Both the position numbers and the translations under genes were made by a program. DNA of 64,000 nucleotides, taken from the NCBI GenBank assembly GCA_029432815.1, contig JAROBA010000023.1, positions 26,656 to 90,655 on the forward strand, in the 5' to 3' direction. The DNA comes from Pontiellaceae bacterium B1224. GTDB lineage: Bacteria; Verrucomicrobiota; Kiritimatiellia; Kiritimatiellales; Pontiellaceae. Positions 24,262 to 33,691 of the stretch are shown here, piece by piece. Every line of letters starts with the position of its first letter. Position 1 is the stretch's first letter. The notes under the pieces were generated by a model. It saw nothing but the letters and a program-made list of their open reading frames with translations. It was not told where the DNA came from and did no database searches.

Positions 24262-25350
24262 CTAAACCTGCTCGCTTAATGCTCCTTCCAGTCCGTTCAC
24301 ATAGAGCGTCTGGGTCGGGAAGGCGAACTCGATTCCGGCATCGTTGTAGCGTTTGAGCAGTTCCATATTCAGCCAGTTGGCATGTTCCATATACGTCCAG
24401 TATTCCGGCGGGTGATACCAATAAATCACCACAATTCCTAACGAGCAGTCGTTAAAATCGCTAAAGAAAACGCGCGGCGGCAGCTCCTCTTTCATTCCTT
24501 CGTGGTTATCCAGCAGCTCTTTCAGAATATCGATGGCCTGCTGCACTTTTTCCGGAGGTGTGTCGTAGGTAATCGTCACATTCATCACCCGCTTGATGAA
24601 GGGGCGTTTCGACACGTTCTGAATCATCATATTAGCCAGTTCACCATTCGGTATAGTAACGAGGTGCCCGTCCAGCGTCCGGATACGGGTTGAGCGGAAG
24701 CCCACCTCTTCGATATTACCATCGTGCCCGCCGATTTTAATGCGCTCCCCGAGCTCGAAGGGTTTATCGGCAAAAATCACCAGCGATCCGAAAAAGTTCT
24801 TAATGGTTTCCTGAGCAGCCAACGCAACCGCCAAACCACCGACGCCCAGCCCCGTGATGATGGTCGTGATCGGTTTATCACTCAGAATCTGAGCAATCTG
24901 AACCAGACCGAGCACCACCACAACCACACGCAAACTTTTGCGAATCACCGGCGCCATCAGGTCGTCCATCTTGGTTTCCGTCTTGCTCGTGATATGCACG
25001 ATGATGTAGTCGAGCACATCGACCAGCGAGTAGATAAAATAGGCCACTGCAACGGTGAACAGCACATCGAATCCGTCTCGGATAATACCATCAATCGATT
25101 CGCTGAACTCCAGGCCATTCAGTCCATACAGCAGACCGATCGCCGAAAAAAGAAATGGAATCGGCCGACCGACCGCCTTCAGCGTCACAAGAATCAGCGG
25201 TCGTCCTTCAAAGCGTTTTGCTTTCCCCAGATTTGCCAGAATAAGCTGCACCACCTTACCCAGCAGCATCGCTCCCAAAATCCACCCCAGCAATATCAGG
25301 ATTTGTCCCCAGGTGATTCCGGCAATAGCTTCGTTACTTAACATCTGCAT
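24262..25350 (-). CDS. Small-conductance mechanosensitive channel (MscS family)
   Basis: 362 residues with about four hydrophobic helices in the first half. The pore-lining TM3 (GLGVGGLAVALAAQETIKNF) runs into the beta domain (FADKPFELGERIKIGG, RIRTLDGHLVTIPNGEL), both diagnostic of MscS. It relieves turgor on osmotic downshock, complementing the opuA uptake system ~21 kb away. ATG 25350 has a GGAG site. Convergent with prc. Confidence 0.92.
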   Translation of the reverse strand: MQMLSNEAIAGITWGQILILLGWILGAMLLGKVVQLILANLGKAKRFEGRPLILVTLKAVGRPIPFLFSAIGLLYGLNGLEFSESIDGIIRDGFDVLFTVAVAYFIYSLVDVLDYIIVHITSKTETKMDDLMAPVIRKSLRVVVVVLGLVQIAQILSDKPITTIITGLGVGGLAVALAAQETIKNFFGSLVIFADKPFELGERIKIGGHDGNIEEVGFRSTRIRTLDGHLVTIPNGELANMMIQNVSKRPFIKRVMNVTITYDTPPEKVQQAIDILKELLDNHEGMKEELPPRVFFSDFNDCSLGIVVIYWYHPPEYWTYMEHANWLNMELLKRYNDAGIEFAFPTQTLYVNGLEGALSEQV

Positions 25351-25403
25351 TTCTCCATTCGAATAATGACGATGAAGATAAATACTACGGACAGAATGCC
25401 AAG

Positions 25404-25435
25404 TTCCAATGCTTGGAACTTTCCAATGGTTGGAA
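25404..25435. repeat. Tandem 15-bp palindromes in the first DUF3160 leader
   Basis: TTCCAATGCTTGGAA (25404-25418) and TTCCAATGGTTGGAA (25421-25435), 2 bp apart, 55 bp before the start of the first DUF3160 gene. The paralogous leader at 27783 has only one copy in an otherwise almost identical context. Confidence 0.9.
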
Positions 25436-25489
25436 ATGGCTTCGCAAGAACGAGACGTGTTAGCCTATAACCTTTACCGGGGGACGTTG

Positions 25490-27730
25490 ATGAAATACCT
25501 ATTGATTGTATGGGCGCTCTCAGCCGCCGCAACCGCATTTTCCAACGATTGGAAAACCGCCGCCACCCAAAGCGGTCTTTCCCTTGAGGCTATTGAGCAA
25601 CTGCAACGGGATGGTATCCTGATAACTGACGAAGCCTACAAACAGGTTTTCTCGGCATACACCAGCGACAAGAAAAATCCGGTATTCATCACGTCTGACT
25701 CTCTGCTCAACGCCTACCACGTGCTCTATGAAGAAACTATTTTTCAAATCGAAAACACCCGCGCCTCCGAGTTACCAGAATTCCTGCGCGCCCTGCTCAG
25801 CCATCTTGATCAGGCGGCCAAAGAGGTAACCGGCAATCCTGAACTGCTCGCAGCCGCCCGGACACGTGCAGAACTGGTAATAGGTATCGCCCTGCGGTTG
25901 TTGGACGAATCGTACCGTCTCGGCAATCAGGAACTTGATTTGATTATCGGAAACGAAGTGCAACACATCGAAAAGGCCGAAGGCCAGATGATGCCGCCCC
26001 CCGCATGGCTGGGAGAACCCTCCGTATCGTTCGTTGGCATTGACTACAATCGATACAAACCGCGTGGTTTCTACGCCCGCACCGAAAAACTTACCCGCTA
26101 TTTCCGCGCCCTTTCCTGGCTACAGTCGACCCCCTTCCGAGTCAACAACGACACGGAGCTGCTCAGCATGTATTTGATGAGCAATGCGATGGATGAGATA
26201 ACGTACTCCGATGAAGTCCAGCTGATCGATTATTCTTTTTTTCTGGGAAAACCGGACAATCCCGACCTACCCCACACACAACGAGCGATCCACACCATCG
26301 ACTTCAAGAACTACGACATGGCACACCTCCGAAAAGAGACGCTGGATGACTGGGAAGAAAGTAAGATTAATGACAAGGAACCCAGCTACCGCATTCTTTC
26401 CGCCTACTGCACCCCCAGCGCCATCCTCTTCCAGCAAACGATGGATCTCGAAGGAGTGGAACGTGACCTGCCCTCCGGACTCGAAGTAGCAGCGGCCCTC
26501 GGTTCCTCTCATGCAAAAAACCTGCTCGACCCAGCCGTACAGGAAGCCGTCGAATCGACAGCATCGGAATTCAAAAGTTACGGCTATACTTTGGGCGACT
26601 TCGGACCGGTAAATAGAACGCTGTATCCCATCTATCTCCATCTCTTGAAAACGTTGTTTAATCCCCCCGAACCGGATGCGCCGGATTTTATGAAAGGCGT
26701 GCCTTGGCAAACTAAAAGCCTCAACACGGCACTCGGAAGCTGGGCACAGATGCGGCACACGTGGGCCCTGCAAGCCAAGCAAGCAATCGCGTGGAGCTGC
26801 GCAACCAGCGCTCCAGAAGGATTTGTTGAGCCCGACCCCGACTTTTTCGCCCAAATGGCCAACCTGGCCTATGCCACCCATAGCACCCTTGATCGCTTTG
26901 GGGCGCTGGAACCGGATTACACACAATCGATCAAGGACATCCGCACCTTCACCGCTTTTGCAAAACCGTTTAAAACAGACGACGAAATGGACAATGTATT
27001 CCATAAGCTGCCGGAGAGCGAGCAGGCCCCGCTTCTATTGGGTTACGGCCTGCAATATTCTGCACCTTCCCGTGAATTTCCTCGGGTGGTTGAATGGTTG
27101 AACAAACTGGCCGAAGATGTCGAGGCGGGGAAGATCGAAGACTATCCCCAGATCAAACAGTGGCTTGACCAGCCCGTCACCAGTTTAATGAGCAAATGGG
27201 AAGACCTAGAGCGTATCTGCTATCACCTTGAATCCATCGCCCACAAACAGTTGCGTACGATTCCACTCACGGAAGCCGATGTTCAGCTCATCGACCTCTT
27301 CGGGAAAACCCTCTCCGATCTCATGCTTTACGAGGGGCATGCCTTTATGCACCCGCGCGACGACGCCCCGCGGATTGTTGATGTCTATTCCAATATCAAC
27401 CAAGGACAACACCTGCAGGTCGGGATTTCCAGAGCCCGGAAAATGTATGTGCTCTATCCATGGCAGGGCGAAACCATTCTATGTGAAGGGGCCGTGCTGC
27501 CCTACTACGAATTTGCGCACCCGACCCGCCTGAACGATGCAGAATGGATATTGATGCTCGGCTCAAGAAAACCGGAACCCAAACGTTCGATGCTGGAAAA
27601 AATTCGGAACACATTCAAATACCGATCTCGCAAAGAGGCTGAACAGCCAAATACGAGACCCGAAGTCCCCGAGTGGCTCAAGCCGATCCTTGATGATGAT
27701 AATCTCACTGCGCCACAATTCATCGACTAA
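25490..27730 (+). CDS. Secreted DUF3160-type protein, copy 1
   Basis: 746 residues with a signal peptide (MKYLLIVWALSAAATAFS). The body matches DUF3160-type proteins: NPVFITSDSLLNAYHVLYEE near the start, YNRYKPRGFYARTE, SWAQMRHTWALQAKQ, and a C-terminal PRIVDVYSN ... MYVLYPWQG block. Function is unknown; it is probably extracytoplasmic. I chose ATG 25490, which gives the signal peptide. Its leader, signal peptide and C-terminal ~60 codons are nearly identical to the following paralogue while the middle is well diverged. Confidence 0.8.
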   Translation: MKYLLIVWALSAAATAFSNDWKTAATQSGLSLEAIEQLQRDGILITDEAYKQVFSAYTSDKKNPVFITSDSLLNAYHVLYEETIFQIENTRASELPEFLRALLSHLDQAAKEVTGNPELLAAARTRAELVIGIALRLLDESYRLGNQELDLIIGNEVQHIEKAEGQMMPPPAWLGEPSVSFVGIDYNRYKPRGFYARTEKLTRYFRALSWLQSTPFRVNNDTELLSMYLMSNAMDEITYSDEVQLIDYSFFLGKPDNPDLPHTQRAIHTIDFKNYDMAHLRKETLDDWEESKINDKEPSYRILSAYCTPSAILFQQTMDLEGVERDLPSGLEVAAALGSSHAKNLLDPAVQEAVESTASEFKSYGYTLGDFGPVNRTLYPIYLHLLKTLFNPPEPDAPDFMKGVPWQTKSLNTALGSWAQMRHTWALQAKQAIAWSCATSAPEGFVEPDPDFFAQMANLAYATHSTLDRFGALEPDYTQSIKDIRTFTAFAKPFKTDDEMDNVFHKLPESEQAPLLLGYGLQYSAPSREFPRVVEWLNKLAEDVEAGKIEDYPQIKQWLDQPVTSLMSKWEDLERICYHLESIAHKQLRTIPLTEADVQLIDLFGKTLSDLMLYEGHAFMHPRDDAPRIVDVYSNINQGQHLQVGISRARKMYVLYPWQGETILCEGAVLPYYEFAHPTRLNDAEWILMLGSRKPEPKRSMLEKIRNTFKYRSRKEAEQPNTRPEVPEWLKPILDDDNLTAPQFID
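25540..25554. repeat. 15-bp palindrome at the DUF3160 copy 1 signal cleavage region
   Basis: TTCCAACGATTGGAA, exact arms, coding SNDWK just after the signal peptide. The same copy is present at the same place in the paralogue (27902). Confidence 0.85.
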
Positions 27731-27782
27731 CCTCCGTTCAAATAATACCGCTGGAGATAAATACTACGGACAGAATGCCAAG

Positions 27783-27797
27783 TTCCAAGGATTGGAA
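27783..27797. repeat. Single 15-bp palindrome in the second DUF3160 leader
   Basis: TTCCAAGGATTGGAA, exact arms, 54 bp before the start of the second DUF3160 gene. It occupies the site where the first leader has two copies; the leaders differ in length by 17 bp here. Confidence 0.9.
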
Positions 27798-27851
27798 ATG
27801 GCTTCGCAAGAACGAGACATGTTAGCCTATAGCCTTTACCGGGGGAAGTTG

Positions 27852-30002
27852 ATGAAACATCTATTGCTTGTATGGGCGCTCTCAGCCGCCGCAACCGCAT
27901 TTTCCAACGATTGGAAAACCGCCGCCACCCAAAGCGGCCTTACCGCTGCGGACATCCAGACCCTGGAAGCCAACCGCCTGCTGATCAGCAACGAATCGTA
28001 TAAACAGGTCTTCTCGGCCTATATCGACCAAGCGGAAAACCCGGTCTTCATCACCTCCGACTCTCTCCTGAACGGCTTCCATGTTTTGTTCGAAGAAACG
28101 GTTTTCCATCTGGAAAATACCAACGCAGGTAAGTTGGAAAAATTCCTGAAAAAGCTGATCACCAACCCCGATTCCGGCAACCCTGATTTCAAGGGCGATG
28201 AAAAGGTGCTGACCGCCGCGCGAACCCGCGTGAAATTAACGCTGGGCGTTGCCATACGCTTGTTGGACCCTTCCTTTCGTCTGGGCCAACCGGACCTCGA
28301 TTCTATTATTGCACTGGAGGTCGCACGCATCGAAGCGGCGGAAGAAATCATCAGTCCGCCCCCGCAATGGCTCGGCCCGCCCTCCGACGATTTTCCCGGC
28401 ATTGAATACAACCGTTACAAACCGCGCGGTTTTTACACGCGCTCGGAAAACCTTTCCCGCTATTTTCGAGCCCTGGCCTGGCTCCACTCCATCCCGTTCC
28501 GAGTCAACAACGATGTTGAGCTGCTGGGTATGATCCTATTGAAGGAAGGCGACGAGCGATGCTATGACGAAGAACCAATCGGCATAACCGACCTCTATTG
28601 GCTCTTCGGGCTTCCGGACAATCCCGACTTTTTTACCGGCGCGGTAACATCATCCGATATCAACTATGAAGACGATGGTTTAAACAAAGAACGTTCCGAG
28701 GTATTGAAACGTAATGACTGGGGGCTGATTAATGACGAGCAACCCAACTATCGTATTATCTCCGCAGCGCGCACACCGAGTGCCTTGCTTTTTCAACGGA
28801 CCATGGAACTTACAGCTGCCGACCGCGATCTCCCGACCGGCCTGGAAATTGCGGCGGCATTGGGCTCAACAAAGGCGGTCGCACTTCTGAACGAACAAGG
28901 GTATAACGGATTAATCCCGGCCCTTCATGAAATGAATCATCTGTTCCCTCAAGCCTCTTACATCAAGTTGTACAACGGCCCTAGAATGTTTATTGAACTG
29001 CCAGACCTTTATTACCGCGCGTTAGCCCTCCTTCTCGATGCCCCACCGAGCGATGCTCCGGACTTTATGAGCACACCCGCCTGGCAGCTCAAGAGCATCA
29101 ACACCGTCCTCGGCAGTTGGACGCAAATGCGGCACACGACCGCTCTTCAGGCCAAAAATTCGGCGTATTGGCTGTCCAAAGTGGAGATGCCGGCCGGTTT
29201 CGTGGAACCCGACCCGGAATTTTTTGAACAGATGGCCAGCCTGGCACTTGCTGTCCGTTCAAAACTGAGTAAGCAAACCTTGATTACTGACTATACTGCG
29301 GTGGCTGAAGATATACGTTCATGTATTGCCTTTACTAAACCATTTAAAACAGAAGAGGAAATTCAATATGCATTCCTGCTGATACCTCCAGAAAGACAGG
29401 ATGCCCTTTTATTAGGCGAGGATCTACCATCTTATGATCCGGAAGATCTTCAGTGGCTGTCTAAACTGGCCGATGATATCGAAGCCGGGAAAATCGAAAA
29501 ACATCCGAGGATAAAGAAGTTGCTCGATGAGCCGAGGGCTTCTTTGCATCAAAGGTGGGAACAACTGGAACAGATCAGCCAGAAACTGGAAAACATCGCT
29601 CACAAACAGCTGCGCAACATTCCGCTCTCTGAAATTGATACCTTTTTTGTAAAGTCCTATGGAGCGGAACTGGCGAGAGTCATGTTGTACGATGGAAACT
29701 CCTATCTTATTCCGCGCGACGATGCGCCACGGATCGTGGACGTCTATTCCAACATCGACAAAGGGAAACACCTGCAGGTCGGAATTTCCAGAGCCCGGAA
29801 AATGTATGTGCTCTATCCGTGGCAGGGCGCAACCATTCTGTGCGAAGGGGCCGTACTGCCCTACTACGAATTTGCGCACCCGACCCGCCTGAACGATGCT
29901 GAATGGAAACAGATGCTCGATTCAAAGACGCGCCCGTCCTTGCCGGACTGGCTCGAGCCGATCGTCAGCGGTGGAAACCTGAGCACGCCGAAATTAAAAT
30001 AG
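27852..30002 (+). CDS. Secreted DUF3160-type protein, copy 2
   Basis: 716 residues with signal peptide MKHLLLVWALSAAATAFS. Paralogue of the preceding gene in direct tandem. Shared blocks include NPVFITSDSLLNGFHVLFEE, EYNRYKPRGFYTRSE, GSWTQMRHTTALQAKN and the C-terminal RDDAPRIVDVYSN ... LNDAEW. Function unknown. It starts 121 bp after copy 1 with its own leader, so it could be transcribed separately. It converges on hemF with 2 bp between stops. Confidence 0.8.
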   Translation: MKHLLLVWALSAAATAFSNDWKTAATQSGLTAADIQTLEANRLLISNESYKQVFSAYIDQAENPVFITSDSLLNGFHVLFEETVFHLENTNAGKLEKFLKKLITNPDSGNPDFKGDEKVLTAARTRVKLTLGVAIRLLDPSFRLGQPDLDSIIALEVARIEAAEEIISPPPQWLGPPSDDFPGIEYNRYKPRGFYTRSENLSRYFRALAWLHSIPFRVNNDVELLGMILLKEGDERCYDEEPIGITDLYWLFGLPDNPDFFTGAVTSSDINYEDDGLNKERSEVLKRNDWGLINDEQPNYRIISAARTPSALLFQRTMELTAADRDLPTGLEIAAALGSTKAVALLNEQGYNGLIPALHEMNHLFPQASYIKLYNGPRMFIELPDLYYRALALLLDAPPSDAPDFMSTPAWQLKSINTVLGSWTQMRHTTALQAKNSAYWLSKVEMPAGFVEPDPEFFEQMASLALAVRSKLSKQTLITDYTAVAEDIRSCIAFTKPFKTEEEIQYAFLLIPPERQDALLLGEDLPSYDPEDLQWLSKLADDIEAGKIEKHPRIKKLLDEPRASLHQRWEQLEQISQKLENIAHKQLRNIPLSEIDTFFVKSYGAELARVMLYDGNSYLIPRDDAPRIVDVYSNIDKGKHLQVGISRARKMYVLYPWQGATILCEGAVLPYYEFAHPTRLNDAEWKQMLDSKTRPSLPDWLEPIVSGGNLSTPKLK
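27902..27916. repeat. 15-bp palindrome at the DUF3160 copy 2 signal cleavage region
   Basis: TTCCAACGATTGGAA, identical in sequence and position to the copy at 25540, so it predates or was carried with the duplication. Confidence 0.85.
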
Positions 30003-30004
30003 CT

Positions 30005-31027
30005 TTACCGATGGTTGTCGACGGTCGGCGGGGTAGTGTTGCCGGAGGCCTGCAGATTCAGGGCTTCGGGGAATTGCTGATAATGCGCCCGTACGGCATC
30101 GGCGAGCTTTTGTTTCGTCGATTCGTCGATCGTGCAGGTCCCCATGTTTGGAAGTGCGCGAAGGAGTTTATCGAGCAGACGGTCCTGCGGTTCGGGCATG
30201 CGCGACTGCCAGGAGGCCAGTAGGTTTTTATCAATGCGCGGCGGAAGCGATCCAAGGATTCCGACATCGTTCTGCGCGTGGACCATCAGGCCGGTGGTGG
30301 TTCCGCGGTCGAGCGTGAGCACCTGAAAAAAGTATAGCGTGTGATAGGCCAGCTGGGCGGCGCGCTGTTCTTCCGATGCCTGGAAACCTTCCTGTTTTGT
30401 TTCTTCCAATAGTTGGAGATAGGTATCGATGGCGGCTTCGCCCACGCTGCGGGCCAGCTGAAGGTCGGCCTCAAAGTTGCCGGTGTTAAACTCTTCCAGA
30501 TAGAAGTGCGTGATGCCGCGGTGACGCCCGAGGGCCGGGATGAAGAAGTAGCGATCGCCCTGCTCCGCCGCAGCTGGATACACATCCGGTGCGGCCTGTT
30601 TCAGGGCCGAAGCAAAGAGGTCGGCGTTTCCAGGGTTTGGAAGCGCGGGATTCAGGTCCGCCATCATACGCCAGTAGCCGGGCCCGTTTTTCATTTCAGT
30701 CCAGCTGATGTGAATATGCACCGAGGGCATGAGCGGATTGGCTGGATGAACGATGGTGGAAATGGCAGAGGCCGAGCCGAGCTTGCGGTCGGGATCATCG
30801 TCGTAGTGCACCTGCGAAACATTAACGGATGCTCGGCCGAGCAATTGCGTATCTTCGACCCCAAAGCGTTTCCCGCCGCCGTGCCGGCCTTCATCGCGCA
30901 GCCATTCCAACCTTTGGAATGTTGCGCCGCCTGTTTTTTCCAATCCCTGGACAAAACGGGATTGCAGCGATTCGACGAGGGCCAGTGCCTGCGTCGCCTG
31001 AGTGGATGAAGCGGAAGTCGGGTGCAT
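30005..31027 (-). CDS. hemF: Oxygen-dependent coproporphyrinogen III oxidase
   Basis: 340 residues, somewhat longer than E. coli HemF (299). It converts coproporphyrinogen III to protoporphyrinogen IX using O2 in haem synthesis. Family blocks are VNVSQVHYDDDP, HIHISWTEMKNGPGYWRMMADLNP, GDRYFFIPALGRHRGITHFYLEEF and DRGTTTGLMVHAQNDVGILGSLPPR. ATG 31027 lies 2 bp after the kinase stop, so it is probably the last gene of the greA-FGE-kinase-hemF unit. It carries two exact and three one-mismatch palindrome copies, the highest load in the window; two code for TFQRLEW and FQ-type segments in the N-terminal part. Confidence 0.93.
   Translation of the reverse strand: MHPTSASSTQATQALALVESLQSRFVQGLEKTGGATFQRLEWLRDEGRHGGGKRFGVEDTQLLGRASVNVSQVHYDDDPDRKLGSASAISTIVHPANPLMPSVHIHISWTEMKNGPGYWRMMADLNPALPNPGNADLFASALKQAAPDVYPAAAEQGDRYFFIPALGRHRGITHFYLEEFNTGNFEADLQLARSVGEAAIDTYLQLLEETKQEGFQASEEQRAAQLAYHTLYFFQVLTLDRGTTTGLMVHAQNDVGILGSLPPRIDKNLLASWQSRMPEPQDRLLDKLLRALPNMGTCTIDESTKQKLADAVRAHYQQFPEALNLQASGNTTPPTVDNHR
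30628..30642. repeat. 15-bp palindrome inside hemF (middle)
   Basis: TTCCAGGGTTTGGAA, exact arms, coding LPNPGN in a Pro/Asn loop. One-mismatch copies lie at 30371-30385 and 30404-30418. Confidence 0.8.
30905..30919. repeat. 15-bp palindrome inside hemF (5' part)
   Basis: TTCCAACCTTTGGAA, exact arms, coding TFQRLEW. A one-mismatch copy 19 bp away (30938-30952) codes VQGLEK, making another tandem pair. Confidence 0.8.
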
Positions 31028-31029
31028 AA

Positions 31030-33597
31030 TTATTTCGAAATTTCCATTACATATCTAAAGCCGACATCGCTGGGTACGACCGGGGTGTCGGAGGAGTTAC
31101 TGCAGGGCAGGAAGTTATCCGGTGTGGAAGCACTGCCACCTTTAATCTGGTAGAGATCGGTACTTTCCGGCAGCAGCGTCGAAGTCATTTCCCGAACATT
31201 ACCGGCCATGTCGTAAGCATTGTAGACCGTAACATCGCGTTTAAAACTTCCGGGCGGTGCCCAGAAAGGAAAAATCTCCTTCCCCTGAACATTATATTTG
31301 GTGAGGGTCAGGTTTAAATTTTTATTATACCCATTGCCCCAGACATACGTGCGGCCATCCACCCCGCGCGCGGCTTTTTCCCATTCCTGCGCCGTCGGAA
31401 GCCGAACGGTTGCTCCAAACTGCCCGCTTTTCCATACACAAAATGCTTCCGCCGCATCCACGGTGATTCCAACCACCGGATATTCAGCCTTCAGACGCGG
31501 ATCTTCGATTTCGCCATTCGCTGTCCAGGCATCTGTATATTTACGTTCACTGCGGCTGAACCGAAGTCGGCTCATATATTCTTCCTTCTTTTTCACGTCC
31601 GTCAGCGTTTTCCAAAATGCCAGATACTCCCCCACGGTGACTTCAGTTTCCTTGATGAAAAAGGCGGAAAGATCTACTTCGTGCTGGCGATAGAAACGTG
31701 AAAACGGGCCGCCGTATACGAATTTTCCGCCCGGAACAAATGCCATGCCGGCGGGAATTTCATCCGGAATATCCGGAGAGATCTCAACTTGTTCTCCATG
31801 CAGGATGTTGACGGGGTAAGGAAGAGACTGCCCATTCTTAAGCGTTAGCTGGAGCAAATAAGATCCTTCCGAAATGCTCTCTATTGTAATCGGGAATTCA
31901 GTCTCCTTTATAAGTGGATCACCCGTCAGCAGCATCCCGTCATCGTTTATATAGGGCATAACAACAACTTCATCTACATTCTCAGACCCGTTGATCACTA
32001 AACTGCCCATGCTCTCGATAATTTTCTGAACGTCATTCAGATACGCCTGATCTTCAGCATTTAACGGGCGCTTCCATGATTTGACTTTCTCGCTGCTCCA
32101 CTGATGCCACAGCCGCGCGGTTTGGTAATCCTCGCGATACAGCGCAAAACCAATGAGATCCTTAATGGCGGTATGATATCCATCCACAACCGGCTGCCTT
32201 CTGCTGAATCGTGGAGGGACCGCTTCATAAAAACTGGTCGCAAGCTGATAATTCACATTCATTTCAGTAATGAGGTTTTCCAGCTGCTCTTCGAGATCGG
32301 TCTCTTTTTCCGAGCGCTGAATTGCAACAGTCGATACACGAAGAGATTTGAGCGCATCATAGGTCGCCCAGGCTTCATCCCGCAGCGCTTCTGCGATCTT
32401 CAGTTTCGCATTTCCATCTTCCAGATTCCCTTTGTATTCGCCGTACAACGCAGAAACCTGCACCGTACGAAGCAACAGGAGGGCAATAAGAACGGCACCG
32501 ACTGCACTGGATTTTATCGGATTTCGCCGCATGGTCTTCCAGTAGCGGACATGCCGCGGCGCTTTATAAGCACTCACCTCTCGGTGCGCGATGTAGTTGC
32601 GGATATCCTCGGCAAAGTGTTCGACGGTTTGATAGCGGTTTTCCGGCAGATGCGCCATTGCTTTCATACAAATGGCATCGAGTTCACGCGGAATCTTCAG
32701 CTCCGGCCTGCGGTGGCGCGGGCGGATGAACCGCCCGTTTTTTACATTTTCCAGCAGCTTGCGAAGCTGCGTTCTCTCGAAAGGGGGAAGAAAGGTGAGT
32801 ATGTGGTAGAGAATGGCGCCGAGACTGTAAACATCGCTCTGAAAATTAATGGCATCAATCTTTCCGTTCGCCTGCTCCGGCGACATATAATTCGGGGTGC
32901 CGGAAATGGCGCCGTCGAGTGTATTGGTCCCAACCTCAAACTCATCCATCCGCAACTGCACCGCGCTCTGGGTACCGTCTTGTTCATTCAGGCTCTTGAC
33001 CAGCCCCCAATCCAGAATCAGTACCTCACCGTATGCACCGGCCATAATGTTCGCCGGTTTCAGATCGCGGTGAATGACGCCTTTACTATGTGCGTAAGCA
33101 ACTCCGTTGCAAACGGCCAGAAAAACTTCCAGCAACACATTCATGGTATATTTTTTAAGATAGAAAGAGGTGTTGGATTCAAGCCGGTCAAGAATCTCTT
33201 TCAGCGTATCCCCTTCAATCTTCTTCATTGTGAAAAAGATTCCCAGCTCATCCATCACACCCATTTCATGCACCGGCATAATATTCGGATGTTCCAGCTG
33301 TGCCGTTCCGCGCGCTTCTTTGAGAAAACGGTCTACCACTTCCTCTTCTTCTCGAAACTGCTTTTTCAGCGATTTAATGGCCACTTCCCGGCCCAGCAGG
33401 GTATCAAGCGCGCTGTGAACTTCGCCGAAGGAACCTTTGCCAAGAGGCTTGATAGAGGAGTAATGCCGGCCCGGCTGTTCTATCTTCACTGAAAGGATCT
33501 TCTTTACATTTCCAAGTTCCAGCGACGAGCCAAGCCCGACTGTTTCGGCGGATGTATCGGTGAGCGAGTGATTCTGATCCGGGGCGGAAGGTTCCAT
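31030..33597 (-). CDS. Transmembrane Ser/Thr protein kinase with C-terminal FGE-like domain
   Basis: 855 residues. Cytoplasmic Hanks-type kinase at ~45-340: Gly loop GKGSFGEV at 53-60, Lys75 in VAIK, catalytic HRDLKPAN at 176-183 and metal-binding DWG at 196-198 instead of DFG. One transmembrane helix follows near 358-378, then a coiled region, and a formylglycine-generating-enzyme-like (SUMF1) domain at ~610-855 (FVPGGKFVYGG, TEVTVGEYLAFW, EKAARGVDGRTYVWG, GNVREM, GFRYVM). The paired FGE cysteines are not visible, so the outer domain is more likely a sensor than an enzyme. I chose ATG 33597 (GGAG) over an upstream GTG. Lies between the FGE membrane protein and hemF. Confidence 0.88.
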   Translation of the reverse strand: MEPSAPDQNHSLTDTSAETVGLGSSLELGNVKKILSVKIEQPGRHYSSIKPLGKGSFGEVHSALDTLLGREVAIKSLKKQFREEEEVVDRFLKEARGTAQLEHPNIMPVHEMGVMDELGIFFTMKKIEGDTLKEILDRLESNTSFYLKKYTMNVLLEVFLAVCNGVAYAHSKGVIHRDLKPANIMAGAYGEVLILDWGLVKSLNEQDGTQSAVQLRMDEFEVGTNTLDGAISGTPNYMSPEQANGKIDAINFQSDVYSLGAILYHILTFLPPFERTQLRKLLENVKNGRFIRPRHRRPELKIPRELDAICMKAMAHLPENRYQTVEHFAEDIRNYIAHREVSAYKAPRHVRYWKTMRRNPIKSSAVGAVLIALLLLRTVQVSALYGEYKGNLEDGNAKLKIAEALRDEAWATYDALKSLRVSTVAIQRSEKETDLEEQLENLITEMNVNYQLATSFYEAVPPRFSRRQPVVDGYHTAIKDLIGFALYREDYQTARLWHQWSSEKVKSWKRPLNAEDQAYLNDVQKIIESMGSLVINGSENVDEVVVMPYINDDGMLLTGDPLIKETEFPITIESISEGSYLLQLTLKNGQSLPYPVNILHGEQVEISPDIPDEIPAGMAFVPGGKFVYGGPFSRFYRQHEVDLSAFFIKETEVTVGEYLAFWKTLTDVKKKEEYMSRLRFSRSERKYTDAWTANGEIEDPRLKAEYPVVGITVDAAEAFCVWKSGQFGATVRLPTAQEWEKAARGVDGRTYVWGNGYNKNLNLTLTKYNVQGKEIFPFWAPPGSFKRDVTVYNAYDMAGNVREMTSTLLPESTDLYQIKGGSASTPDNFLPCSNSSDTPVVPSDVGFRYVMEISK

Positions 33598-33691
33598 TTC
33601 ATTCTCCAAGTCCGGGATTTTAGGCAAAACAAATCCCGGGGTCACGGATTAAAAATCGCTATGTTTCAGGATCGTACAGCCGTTGAATCGG

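Noticed and set aside
32104..33492. Long open frame (462 codons) opposite the kinase gene
   Set aside because: Mirror of the kinase coding strand with its codon periodicity; no ribosome site and low-complexity His/Arg/Phe content.
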